64,000 nt of DNA from CAVYXZ01 sp965223835 (GTDB lineage Bacteria > Chloroflexota > Anaerolineae > Aggregatilineales > Phototrophicaceae), in assembly GCA_965223835.1 (NCBI GenBank), contig CBDCXQ010000001.1:4588001-4652000 (forward strand). Direction: 5' to 3'. The position numbers and the translations under genes were made by a program. Of this stretch, positions 53,993 to 62,455 are shown in pieces (the first letter of the stretch is position 1; every line of letters begins with the position of its first letter). The notes under the pieces were generated by a model, which made no database searches, had not been told where the DNA came from, and saw only the letters and a list, made by a program, of their open reading frames with translations.

Positions 53993-54165
53993 CGCTGCGA
54001 CTCGGTAAATGATGCTGGACCTCTGGCATAAATACGCACGCTCGATTGACGTTGCCAGGTTTGGCGATGCTTACCTGGAACCTGGTCCTGGCGCGAGATT
54101 CCTAATGTCACGCTCAGACTCGGTGGGCTGACTGCGGGGGGAAACAGCCAGCCCTGGTAAATAGG

Positions 54166-54220
54166 TAACTGAAGTTACGCACCTTGAGCTTGTAGGCAAA
54201 TTCGAGACCATCTGCGTAAC
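54166..54220. repeat. Dispersed repeat with TTACGCA/TGCGTAA arms
   Basis: GTTACGCA (54174-54181) and TGCGTAAC (54213-54220) are an 8-bp inverted repeat. The left part, up to GCTTGTAGGCA, matches 39040-39071. Confidence 0.6.
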
Positions 54221-54239
54221 ATCACTATATAATTATCAG

Positions 54240-55358
54240 TTACACCGGTTGGAACGTGTTACGGGCTTTGATCGGAACCGGGCAATTAACGATAAAGGGT
54301 GGCATCGACTGGTCCATGTCGGGCACACCATTGAAGATTTCCAGATCACCCGCGTCAGCCAGCGCCCGCAGTTCGTCGCTGCTGGTGACGAGCGTCGCTT
54401 TACTCTCATCCGTCCAGACAGCGGTGAAGTGCTGCCAGAACGGACTCCAGATGGCGTTACCGGCGGCATGATCGAAGATCGCGGGTTGGAAGCCCATCAC
54501 ACCGCTGCCGGGAATACCATTGCCGAACACCCAGATTTCGTCGGTTGCGCCCACATCGCCCAGCAGTTGAGTCGGTGCCGAAGCGGCAATGCTCATCATC
54601 GGGGCCATCGGCACTGCCGACGTGTCGGTAACAATGTAACGGCTGCCGGGGTAGCATTCATGAAGTTTGAAGTTAACCTGCATATTGTCGGTGTCGACGG
54701 GCGAAATCAGCGGACCCGTACCCAGATAGGTGGTCTTGTCCGTGTCTTCGGCCAGCTCACCACCCGCCCATTTAACGATCGGGAAGTTCACCACCAGCGG
54801 CAGCGCTTCAACCGTCACATCACCGGCAGTTTCGGCTTCGCGCACGGCGTCAGCGGAGGTGAGCACGGTTGCATCACCGCTGAAGGTCACTTGATTAACC
54901 TGCCAGGCAGGGCTGTAGCCATCTTCATTCGGGATGTGGCTGACGACGGGGAATTGCTCGTCGGCACCATTGGCGAAGGTGTAAAGCTGTGAGGTTGCGC
55001 CATCGGCAGCCAGCGCCGCGTTCAACAGTGGCACATGCACCAGCTTATTTTCAGTGGCGAAGTCCAAATCGGAAGCATCAGTACGAATGTAGTAGACATT
55101 CTCGCCGTTATGCCAGGCCTGATGCAACCGGAAATTAACCCAGCCAAATGCACCTTCCCACTCATCGCTGGAGAGCGCGAAGCCCAACACATCGCCAATA
55201 ATCAGTTCAACATCCGGGGAGGCTTGCAAGGCGGTGCTTGCTAACCCGGAGGCACTACGATTCCCGGCCAGCGCCAATGGCAGCCCGGCATTGGCGAGCA
55301 ACGCAGCCCCCGTGCCAATGCCCAGGTTCCGCAAAAACTGGCGTCGTGACTGTTTCAT
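54240..55358 (-). CDS. Tat-exported protein of unknown function
   Basis: Three ATGs in a row (55364, 55361, 55358) follow AGGAG; the third has the best spacing. The product has a twin-arginine signal SRRQFLRNLGIGTGAALLA. The 372-residue protein has repeated segments such as NVYYIRTDASDLDFA and LYTFANGADEQFPV, and ends in QSMPPFIVNCPVPI. I do not recognise the fold. Folded export suggests a cofactor. A three-unit 11-bp direct repeat lies 93 bp upstream (55451-55483). The cytochrome and DUF3179 genes lie nearby on the same strand. Confidence 0.82.
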   Translation of the reverse strand: MKQSRRQFLRNLGIGTGAALLANAGLPLALAGNRSASGLASTALQASPDVELIIGDVLGFALSSDEWEGAFGWVNFRLHQAWHNGENVYYIRTDASDLDFATENKLVHVPLLNAALAADGATSQLYTFANGADEQFPVVSHIPNEDGYSPAWQVNQVTFSGDATVLTSADAVREAETAGDVTVEALPLVVNFPIVKWAGGELAEDTDKTTYLGTGPLISPVDTDNMQVNFKLHECYPGSRYIVTDTSAVPMAPMMSIAASAPTQLLGDVGATDEIWVFGNGIPGSGVMGFQPAIFDHAAGNAIWSPFWQHFTAVWTDESKATLVTSSDELRALADAGDLEIFNGVPDMDQSMPPFIVNCPVPIKARNTFQPV

Positions 55359-55450
55359 CATCATATCTCCTCATTGTTTATATGTGTTATTGCGCAAATC
55401 ATTATTTGCTGGCTATAGGGTAGCGAACAGTGGCCCGGCACCGGGCAAAA

Positions 55451-55483
55451 GGAACACCGGGCAAATGCCGAAGGTTTGCCGAA
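55451..55483 (-). promoter_or_regulatory. Three 11-bp direct repeats, site A
   Basis: In the plus strand GGAACACCGGG, CAAATGCCGAA and GGTTTGCCGAA follow each other without a gap. In the gene's direction the unit is TTCGGCAAACC. The same three-unit array lies at 57824-57856. The 11-bp period is typical of sites bound by OmpR-type regulators. Confidence 0.7.
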
Positions 55484-55514
55484 GATGAAGCGTATGCGCC
55501 TGGCTAGCGTGGTG

Positions 55515-55793
55515 TTAAGTCATTGGTCGTTAATCTCTGGTCTACACCAGGGACCATGACGGCTGCGGGTTACGTTCAGTGAGCGGTGCTGTTGGTCAAC
55601 TCATTTTTGGTGCGCCTTTCTGCCAGCCACCCCTTCCGGCCTCCCCCAACGCATTGGGGGAGGTGGCTGCTGTAGGCAGACGGAGGGGGTTGATCGTACA
55701 GCATGATGTGCTCAGATGCGTTCGCCAACACCATCGTGAGCTGAGCATGGTTTTCCGTCTTTTATCTATGGACTAGAGACTACAGACCTTCGA
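55515..55793 (-). repeat. AGTC-type dispersed repeat, copy 3, interrupted
   Basis: TAAGTCATTGGTCGTTAAT (55515-55533) and GGACCAT, then after a gap GGTTTTCCGTC and ATGGACTAGAGAC, match the reverse complement of 8403-8501. The gap contains the palindromic element 55627-55690. Confidence 0.6.
55627..55690. repeat. Palindromic repeat nested in AGTC copy 3
   Basis: CCTCCCCCAACGCATTGGGGGAGG (55639-55662) is the core hairpin, with CCACCCC and GGAGGGGGT near the ends. It is the reverse orientation of the element at 1606-1691. Confidence 0.65.
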
Positions 55794-55805
55794 CAATCTG
55801 GTTAA

Positions 55806-56381
55806 TTAAAGTGTGAGCAGATAGGCAATGATGTCGTTAATTTCGCCCTCAGTATAGATTTCTGCCCAATTCTGGGGCATCAGACCGTCAGGAAACGTGT
55901 CGACCACATACGCGCCGGGATCAATAATCGAAGTGCGGATATACTCAAGCCCGCTCTGGCCTGCAACCCTTGATTCGGCACGCGTGCCAATATTCAACAG
56001 GCCGGGGCCAATTAAGCGATCTTCACTATCGGCACGATGGCAGGTGGCACAGGCGAAACCGGCGTCTGGCTGGAAGGTGTTAAACAGCACTTCACCATTA
56101 GCCGCATCACTGGCAGGTTCCCCAGCGCTGGCCGCTTCTGGTGAATCAGTTGGCGCTGGTGGCTGCGTTGGCATGATCGTCGGTGTCGGTGGCAGGGGTG
56201 TGACTGTGAGTGTGGCTGTGGGCGGCAACATGGTGTTGGTTGGCGGAATCACGGTTGGTTGTGGCGTGTTGACCTGGGCAACCGCTGCTGAACTGGAAAC
56301 TTCCCAGACCGGCGAGGCAACGGTGCCACAGGCCGCCAGGATGAGCGTTAACGTAATGAGCAAAGTCCACTTACTAGGCAT
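55806..56381 (-). CDS. Cytochrome c lipoprotein
   Basis: The 191-residue product has a lipoprotein signal ending LAAC, a Thr/Pro-rich linker, and a single haem-binding CATCH motif near residue 115. GLMPQNW near residue 165 offers the Met axial ligand. It would be lipid-anchored outside the membrane and carry electrons. The Tat and DUF3179 proteins are its neighbours, so they may share an electron-transfer task. Confidence 0.93.
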   Translation of the reverse strand: MPSKWTLLITLTLILAACGTVASPVWEVSSSAAVAQVNTPQPTVIPPTNTMLPPTATLTVTPLPPTPTIMPTQPPAPTDSPEAASAGEPASDAANGEVLFNTFQPDAGFACATCHRADSEDRLIGPGLLNIGTRAESRVAGQSGLEYIRTSIIDPGAYVVDTFPDGLMPQNWAEIYTEGEINDIIAYLLTL

Positions 56382-56483
56382 GGCGTGTCCAAATGACCCT
56401 TCTGGTGCGATTGATCGTAATCAATATGTGCTGTTCAAAATTAAGTGATGACATTTTTGGTTACTCTACATCGCTGCGTTGGA

Positions 56484-56560
56484 CTCCCCTCTCCAAATTT
56501 TTGCCCCAGAGGGACGCTTAGCAGAGAGGGAAGATAGCTGGTAGTCTGGCGGGGTGAGGT
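56484..56560. repeat. CTCACCCC-type dispersed repeat, partial copy
   Basis: CTCCCCTCTCCAA opens and GGGGTGAGGT closes, but the ACCTCACCCC left end is missing. Confidence 0.6.
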
Positions 56561-56573
56561 ATATGTTGATTGC

Positions 56574-57761
56574 CTACTGTGCTTCGACCCCATAAATCAT
56601 TGTTTCTGGCTGGAACGCGGCCCAGGCAAACCAGAAGTGAGGGAAAGCGAACTGGGCTTGCAACTGGCTGCCCATTAATTCACCCGCGACGGCGGTGCCG
56701 AACACATTCCAGGCGCTGCCGGTCTGATCGTCGCGAATCATGCCCGTCTCATCAACACCAAAGGTCAGAGTCTGTCCGTCAAGTTCGCGGCCAAAGAGTG
56801 CAGCCATACCGACATCGCGCGAGTTGGCGATACTGGATCCATCGAGCGCACTGGTTGCGCCAGGCTGCCACAAGGCGACCACGTCCAGACCACCAACGGT
56901 ATCATTGATAACGGTTTCCTCGGACAATGTGGGGAAAGGATAGGCGACGGGTTCGCCACCAATGACCCCGGCCAGCACGCGCTCAGTGGGGAACAGACGC
57001 TCATCAATCTCACCCCGAAACAGGAATGGTCGGCTGCTGCTGTCATAGCCCACGTAAGGGTTACGGTCATAGTTCCCACGCGGCCCCCGCAGCACTTCAC
57101 CTTCGGGGAATTGCTCGATAAAGGCCTCAAAACTGACCACCTGTGACGGCAAAATCGTCAGTTGCTTGCCGGTGTGTGTCCCCACGATGCCGGTGCCGGT
57201 GAACTGCTGCCACCAGCTTTGTGTCAGGTCATCCCACATAATGAGATCGCTGTTGCGCAATAAACCAGAAACACCCATGCGCAGGGTTTCGCCCTCTAAC
57301 CGGCGATCAAAAACAATCGCGCTGTTGCACAACGGGCAAAACGTGACGGCAACCGGCACATCACCGATGACATCGTTAGCGATTTCATGCTGGGTCAGGA
57401 CGGCCAGCGGATACGCCCGCGCGATGCCGTCGACTTCCAGCGCGATCACAGGCGATTGCGGTGCCAGCCACCCGGAGGCCGCCTCAATCGACTCAAAACT
57501 CGGGTTATCAATCGGCGGAATACCGTCACGCGGGACGCCACCGGAGAGAATTTCATCAAATACGCCATCCTGTATCAGGCAGAAATCGGTCTTGTCCCAC
57601 ACCCGGGTCAGGTTGCCAATCGCCACTGGTGGCGTCTCACAACTTAATTGGGCATGAACGACAGTGGTTGACCAACTTTGTGCGATCAATGTCAGACCGA
57701 CGACGATTGCGGCCAAAAGCAGGCCATATACACCGCGGCGCCGGGTAAATTGCGTCACCAT
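56574..57761 (-). CDS. DUF3179-family exported protein
   Basis: ATG 57761 follows AAAGGA by seven bases; a frame to 58262 is an artefact. The 395-residue product starts with a signal peptide (RRRGVYGLLLAAIVVGLTLIA). The domain includes ALEVDGIARAYPLAVLTQHEIAND, VTFCPLCNSAIVFDR with its Cys pair, and DDLTQSWWQQFTG, as in DUF3179. It may bind a metal or cofactor. A copy of the 11-bp direct repeats lies upstream (57824-57856). Confidence 0.93.
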   Translation of the reverse strand: MVTQFTRRRGVYGLLLAAIVVGLTLIAQSWSTTVVHAQLSCETPPVAIGNLTRVWDKTDFCLIQDGVFDEILSGGVPRDGIPPIDNPSFESIEAASGWLAPQSPVIALEVDGIARAYPLAVLTQHEIANDVIGDVPVAVTFCPLCNSAIVFDRRLEGETLRMGVSGLLRNSDLIMWDDLTQSWWQQFTGTGIVGTHTGKQLTILPSQVVSFEAFIEQFPEGEVLRGPRGNYDRNPYVGYDSSSRPFLFRGEIDERLFPTERVLAGVIGGEPVAYPFPTLSEETVINDTVGGLDVVALWQPGATSALDGSSIANSRDVGMAALFGRELDGQTLTFGVDETGMIRDDQTGSAWNVFGTAVAGELMGSQLQAQFAFPHFWFAWAAFQPETMIYGVEAQ

Positions 57762-57823
57762 TTCTCTATCCTTTCCATTGGTTCTTGCTACTTTAAGAGA
57801 TTGGAGCGCGATTGTGTACAAAA

Positions 57824-57856
57824 GGAATACCGGAAAAACGCCGAAGATTTGCCGAA
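57824..57856 (-). promoter_or_regulatory. Three 11-bp direct repeats, site B
   Basis: GGAATACCGGA, AAAACGCCGAA and GATTTGCCGAA match site A unit by unit. The array ends 62 bp from the DUF3179 start and about 100 bp from the divergent FIST gene, so it may serve both. Confidence 0.72.
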
Positions 57857-57959
57857 TAATGGGTAAAGACGAATCGTTTTCGATTACACTGAGGGTTGAA
57901 TCGAAGCGGTAAATTATATTAGAGTAAGATGAGAGACAGCAACAGGGGAGCACAACCGG

Positions 57960-59129
57960 GTGACTAAAATCGGTGTTGGGTTGAGCGATGCACCACAGGG
58001 CGCAGCGTGTGGTCGGCAGGCGGTTCAGGCGGCGCAGGCTGCCATCGGTAGCGGTCCGGTTGCCCTCGCGTTGTTGTTTACGTCGCATCCCCGCCCGGTG
58101 GAAGTCCTCAAAGGCGTGAATGAGACCCTCAACAATGTGCCGGTGATTGGTGCGACATCTGCCGGACAATACGCACCAGCCGGTTATGTTGAGCAGGGCG
58201 CCGGTGTGATGCTCATCCAGAGTGAGCACATGCAATTCCACCCGACGGTCTATCGTCAGCATTTGTTCAGCGGACGTCGTTTACTCGGCAGGCTGCAAGG
58301 AGTCACAAAAGCCGGGCTGGGCAGCGCCAACCGGCATCGGGCGTTGATGTTGTTCCCCGACGACCGCTCTATGAATCTGGATAATGTCGTGGAACGCGCC
58401 ATGACCGAAACCGCGATGTTGTACGACATTCTGGGCGGGCCGGGGCCAACGACCCATGATACACCACCGCGACCACCAGCGGTGTTTCATAATAATCGCC
58501 TCATTCAATCGGGTTTGAGCGGGACGGAGATTTTGAGTCAGGCCCCGCTGGGGATGGCGCTGGCGAATGGCTGGACCCCGATTAGCGGTCCTTATCGCGT
58601 GACCCAGGTGGATGAGCGCCGCATCATCAAATTGGATGGACGGCCCGCCTGGGAGGTATATGAAGATTTTCTCCTCGACCAGGCCATCGAGTATTCAGCC
58701 GCAACCCTGCCCCGCATCTTGCTGAATCATCCGATCGGTGTTTGTGAAAATGGCGATTGTAAAGTCAGCGTGTTGATGGGCTTTGACGATGGCGGAGCGC
58801 TCAAGCTGACATCGCCACCAGCGACCGGTCAACTCATCCATATTCTGGCGACCGAAACCGATGCCATGATAACGGCGGCAGAACGCGCGATTCAGCAGGC
58901 TACGCAGCGACTGGATCAGCAACCCGGTGCGGGGGCTTTATTCATTGATTGCATGTCCACGGGCTGGGTGCTGGATGACGCCTATAACCGGCAGCGAACC
59001 GCCGTCGAGAATTGTCTGGGGGATATGCCGTTTCTGGGGTTTCGCAGTCACGGGGTTCTGGCCCGCCTGCAAGGTCAGACCACCGGTCATTATGAATGTT
59101 CGGTCGCTGCTTGTCTGCTGCCAGGTTGA
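57960..59129 (+). CDS. FIST-domain sensor protein
   Basis: GTG 57960 has GGGGAG nine bases upstream. The 389-residue product shows FIST N-domain features (VALALLFTSHPRPVEVL, NNVPVIGATSAGQYAP) and a FIST_C domain (AGALFIDCMSTGWVLDD, PFLGFRSHGVLARLQG). FIST domains are small-molecule sensors of signal transduction, perhaps for amino acids. There is no membrane segment. The kinase and regulator genes follow immediately. Confidence 0.92.
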   Translation: MTKIGVGLSDAPQGAACGRQAVQAAQAAIGSGPVALALLFTSHPRPVEVLKGVNETLNNVPVIGATSAGQYAPAGYVEQGAGVMLIQSEHMQFHPTVYRQHLFSGRRLLGRLQGVTKAGLGSANRHRALMLFPDDRSMNLDNVVERAMTETAMLYDILGGPGPTTHDTPPRPPAVFHNNRLIQSGLSGTEILSQAPLGMALANGWTPISGPYRVTQVDERRIIKLDGRPAWEVYEDFLLDQAIEYSAATLPRILLNHPIGVCENGDCKVSVLMGFDDGGALKLTSPPATGQLIHILATETDAMITAAERAIQQATQRLDQQPGAGALFIDCMSTGWVLDDAYNRQRTAVENCLGDMPFLGFRSHGVLARLQGQTTGHYECSVAACLLPG

Positions 59130-59141
59130 GAAACGACACGG

Positions 59142-60461
59142 ATGATGGAAGATTTCGCCCTTACACTGGTTAATATTCTTTGTGCTGCCGATATTGACCA
59201 GACGGCAGCCCGGGCGTTGCTGGCCCTGGTCGAACAAGTACAGCCAGGCTGGGCCTGTTTGCTCGTGTGGGATGCCGAACTCGGACGCTATATCGTGGGT
59301 GATACCTGGCTAGCGGCAAAAGCTGACCAGGATGCACCGGGCCTGCGGCGGCATGTGCTCAAGGTGGCGCAGATAGCGCAGCAGCGCGATCATCAGACGG
59401 CGTATTTGCCGGAACCGGATTTTTGTTATCAGCCCCTGAACACCTCGGCCCAGCATGTCGGCGCATTTTGTGCTGGAATCGCGCAGCTACCCGCCACGAA
59501 TGGCGCCTATGGCTTGCTGGTGCAGAGTACCGCCCGTGCCTTATATACGGTGAGTCGGTTGGAACAAGCCGATCAAGAGCGACTTCAACTCGAAGCCGAA
59601 CACGCCCGGCTGGAACAATTATTACAGGCGGTTGAGCAGCAGCAGCGGACCATCGATCAACTGTTGACAGCCGAACGCCAGCTTTCGGCATCGCTCGAAG
59701 CGAAAGTTGAGGAGCGAACGGCGGCGCTGCAGGCGGCCCAGACCCAGTTGATTCAATCGGAAAAACTGGCGGTCATCGGCCAGCTTGCCAGTTCGCTCGC
59801 ACATGAATTGAATAATCCGCTTCAGGCTATTCAAAGTGGGCTGGGGCTGGTGATGAGCGAGACCGAAAATGATGGTCCCAGTCGAATGCGCGCTGATCTC
59901 AGCACGATCCAGCAAGAACTGGAACGGATTGAAACCATCTTTCACCAGATGCTCGATTTTTACCGCCCGGTTTCGTTTGAGTATATTCCGCTGGATTTGA
60001 ACGCGATTTGTGAAGGCGTGCGCGTGCTGATGCGTAAACGCCTGCAAGAAGCCGATGTCGAACTGAAAATGGTGCTGGCGGCGAACCTGCCTTTGACCTG
60101 TGGTGACAGCAACCAGATCAAGCAGGTGTTGATTAACCTGATCCTCAACGCTGCCGAAGCCCTGGCCGCGGGCACTGGTACGATTACGCTGCAAACGGCG
60201 CATAATGGGCAGGAAGCCTGTGTAAGTGTGACCGATGACGGTCCGGGCATCGCGCCCCAGCATCAGGCCCACTTGTTTGAACCGCTATTTACCACCAAGA
60301 CGCGCGGGCTGGGCCTCGGCCTTGCGATTTCGCAGGAGATCGTCCAGCACCACAACGGCTACATCAAGGCGCACAGCACGCCCGGTCAAGGGACCACATT
60401 TACCGTTATGCTGCCAGTGAAGGAACAGTGTCATGACGAACAATCGGATTCTGGTCGTTGA
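59142..60461 (+). CDS. Soluble sensor histidine kinase
   Basis: The 439-residue product has a GAF-like N-terminus, a coiled coil (about residues 145-200), the H-box ASSLAHELNNPLQAI, the N-box LILNAAEAL and the G-boxes VTDDGPGIA and GLGLGLAISQEI. No membrane segment is seen, so the signal should be internal, perhaps the FIST protein. It overlaps the regulator gene by 29 bp. Confidence 0.95.
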   Translation: MMEDFALTLVNILCAADIDQTAARALLALVEQVQPGWACLLVWDAELGRYIVGDTWLAAKADQDAPGLRRHVLKVAQIAQQRDHQTAYLPEPDFCYQPLNTSAQHVGAFCAGIAQLPATNGAYGLLVQSTARALYTVSRLEQADQERLQLEAEHARLEQLLQAVEQQQRTIDQLLTAERQLSASLEAKVEERTAALQAAQTQLIQSEKLAVIGQLASSLAHELNNPLQAIQSGLGLVMSETENDGPSRMRADLSTIQQELERIETIFHQMLDFYRPVSFEYIPLDLNAICEGVRVLMRKRLQEADVELKMVLAANLPLTCGDSNQIKQVLINLILNAAEALAAGTGTITLQTAHNGQEACVSVTDDGPGIAPQHQAHLFEPLFTTKTRGLGLGLAISQEIVQHHNGYIKAHSTPGQGTTFTVMLPVKEQCHDEQSDSGR

Positions 60462-61209
60462 TGATGAACCGGCGATCCGTAGCTTTCTGGTACGCGTGCT
60501 GGAACATGAAGGGTATGTGGTGGAGGCCGCCAGTGATGGTCAGGCAGCGCTGGCAAGTCTTGAAAACCAGCCCTATGATTTGCTCCTGACCGACATCAAA
60601 ATGGATCACCTGGACGGGGTGGAATTGTTGCAGGAAGCCCGCAGCCGTTTTCCGGGTCTGGCGGTGATCCTGTTGACCGGCCATGCCACGGTTCCCTCGG
60701 CGATTGTCGCCTTGCGCGCGGGTGCGTTTGATTATTTGCTCAAGCCAGTGAAAAATGAAGACATCGTTAACGCAGTAGCGGCGGGCCTGCATGAGCGGGA
60801 ACGCCAACAGCGGCGGGATCGTCTGGAGCAGATCGCCGCCCAGTTTGCCGATGCGGTGCAGCCAGACCCAATGCCCGCCGAAGAAGTTGATGATCGGTTG
60901 ATAGTATCAGGTCAGCTGCAACTGGATATTGCCGCCTATCAGGCCATGATCGCCAATGAACCGCTGGAACTCACGCCAACCGAGTTTCGGCTGCTGTTGG
61001 AACTGGCGCGTGAACCGGGCGTGGCGCGAGATTATATCAAACTGGTGCAGTCGGCCTGTGGCTATACCTGCGAACGCCATGAAGCGCGTGAGATTATCGG
61101 AACGCATGTTTTGAATCTACGTCAGAAATTGGGCATCAAGCCCGGAAATCCCCACTACGTCGAATCAGTGCGCGGCGTGGGCTATCGCTTGCTGCCGCCT
61201 GAAAATTAG
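60433..61209 (+). CDS. OmpR-type response regulator
   Basis: The 258-residue product has a receiver (LVVDDEPAIRSFL, phospho-acceptor Asp in LLLTDIKMDHLDG, KPVKNED) and a winged-helix output domain (ELTPTEFRLLLELAREPG, VLNLRQKLG, VRGVGYRLL). It should bind direct repeats with about 10-11-bp spacing. The arrays at 55451 and 57824 fit this, so it is a candidate regulator of the Tat, DUF3179 and FIST genes. Confidence 0.95.
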   Translation: MTNNRILVVDDEPAIRSFLVRVLEHEGYVVEAASDGQAALASLENQPYDLLLTDIKMDHLDGVELLQEARSRFPGLAVILLTGHATVPSAIVALRAGAFDYLLKPVKNEDIVNAVAAGLHERERQQRRDRLEQIAAQFADAVQPDPMPAEEVDDRLIVSGQLQLDIAAYQAMIANEPLELTPTEFRLLLELAREPGVARDYIKLVQSACGYTCERHEAREIIGTHVLNLRQKLGIKPGNPHYVESVRGVGYRLLPPEN

Positions 61210-61567
61210 ATTGAACAACCAAAGCGACGTCCCCTGACCCAAAAGAATCGGGATGAACAATCTCTAAGTCCAATTGACGATTATTACGCCATTCGCTGTT
61301 CTACTCTCGCAAGTTAACCGCGTGCCTTTGCCAAGCGTGAAAGCCGTGTCGGACACGGCATCTCTGGTTGAAGAATAATGAGCCGAATCGTTTCTGGGTG
61401 AATGAGGAGAAATTGTGCATCAATTTACGTTCTACAGAAAACGAAAAGTTTGTGAATTTTGTGTGCGCATAGCCCCACAGTACTGGTCAGAATGTCAATT
61501 ATCCATTAGGATAGTGCCATAAATTAATGCATAATCAATTCAACATTCCCGACGCGAGGTACCCAAC
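61210..61567. other. Intergenic region of 358 bp
   Basis: A perfect GCCGTGTC-G-GACACGGC palindrome lies at 61343-61359. No gene and no clear promoter are seen. Confidence 0.55.
61343..61359. repeat. Perfect 8-1-8 palindrome
   Basis: GCCGTGTC and GACACGGC are exact inverted repeats with a G centre. It may be a regulator site or REP-like element; there is no T-run. Confidence 0.5.
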
Positions 61568-62332
61568 ATGACTTTTTTCACCACCACCGATCACGAAACC
61601 CTGACTGCCGTTGACTTCCAAACCAACTGCCAGAGCGTCTATAGCAAACTGCTGGACCTCCACCGGTCAATTTGCGACAAAGTGCGCCTCAATGATTGGG
61701 ATTTGCACCCGCATTGGCAGAAAAGTCAGGCGATCTCCGATGTATCGGCGGCAGCGGCCAATGAACCCGAAAATGCGCTGGTGGTTGCTTACTATCGCTC
61801 ACAGGAACAAGCGAGCCTGGTGGAAGACCTGATGGGGGTGCCCCAGGACGATGTACAACCCTACCGTCATCCAGTGATTGAAATGCGCATCGCACCTTCA
61901 TACTTCGCGATTGAACTGGTGCTGTCACCCTTCGCCTGGTGGGACCAGCAGAATTTTATCGGTAAGTTTGAACACCCCCGGCAGCGACAAATCCTGCGTG
62001 ATCTGGTACAGCGGATGAGCGGTGATTATCGCTTCGGTTTCTGGGGCGGTGAAGATTTACACGACATGCATGTGACCTCCTGGCAACTTTTGCAGGGTCG
62101 CGTTATGGATGAATGGATTGATACCTTTGCCGATGGTCAGGATTGGCTGCGGTTTGGGATCTGGTATGAGCCGGAATGCGATCAGTTAAACTCGGAAAAT
62201 ATTGTTCACGAGGCTGTACAACGCATTGGTGATCTCTACCAGATTTATGATTACCTGCTGTGGACCAGCAACAATAATTATCGTGAGTTTTACAACAAAC
62301 GCATGAAATACGGCAATCGCAAATACGCCTGA
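61568..62332 (+). CDS. Conserved-looking hypothetical protein
   Basis: The 254-residue product is soluble, with Trp-rich patches (SPFAWWDQQNF, FGFWGGEDLHDMHVTSWQ) and no signal. I do not recognise it. A strong terminator follows. ATG 61568 is preceded by GAGG at a usable distance. Confidence 0.75.
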   Translation: MTFFTTTDHETLTAVDFQTNCQSVYSKLLDLHRSICDKVRLNDWDLHPHWQKSQAISDVSAAAANEPENALVVAYYRSQEQASLVEDLMGVPQDDVQPYRHPVIEMRIAPSYFAIELVLSPFAWWDQQNFIGKFEHPRQRQILRDLVQRMSGDYRFGFWGGEDLHDMHVTSWQLLQGRVMDEWIDTFADGQDWLRFGIWYEPECDQLNSENIVHEAVQRIGDLYQIYDYLLWTSNNNYREFYNKRMKYGNRKYA

Positions 62333-62382
62333 TCTGCTTCGCTTTGGGTTGATTATGCACCCAAAAATTGGCTAAAATGACA

Positions 62383-62421
62383 AACAGGACCCACAGTCAA
62401 CTATTGTGGTCCTGTTTTTTG
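62383..62421 (+). terminator. Rho-independent terminator
   Basis: AACAGGACCCACA and TGTGGTCCTGTT form a 12-13-bp stem around GTCAACTAT, followed by TTTT. Confidence 0.85.
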
Positions 62422-62455
62422 CATTAAAATAGGCAAAAATTATGGGGAACAACTC

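Larger units (their letters stand above)
55359..55805. other. Intergenic region of 447 bp
   Basis: It contains the 11-bp direct repeats (55451-55483), and an AGTC-type repeat (55515-55793) interrupted by a palindromic element (55627-55690). No gene is seen. Confidence 0.7.

Noticed and set aside
57762..58262. Upstream extension of the DUF3179 frame
   Set aside because: It would cover the FIST gene start, the divergent promoter region and the direct repeats; a signal peptide and AAAGGA support ATG 57761.
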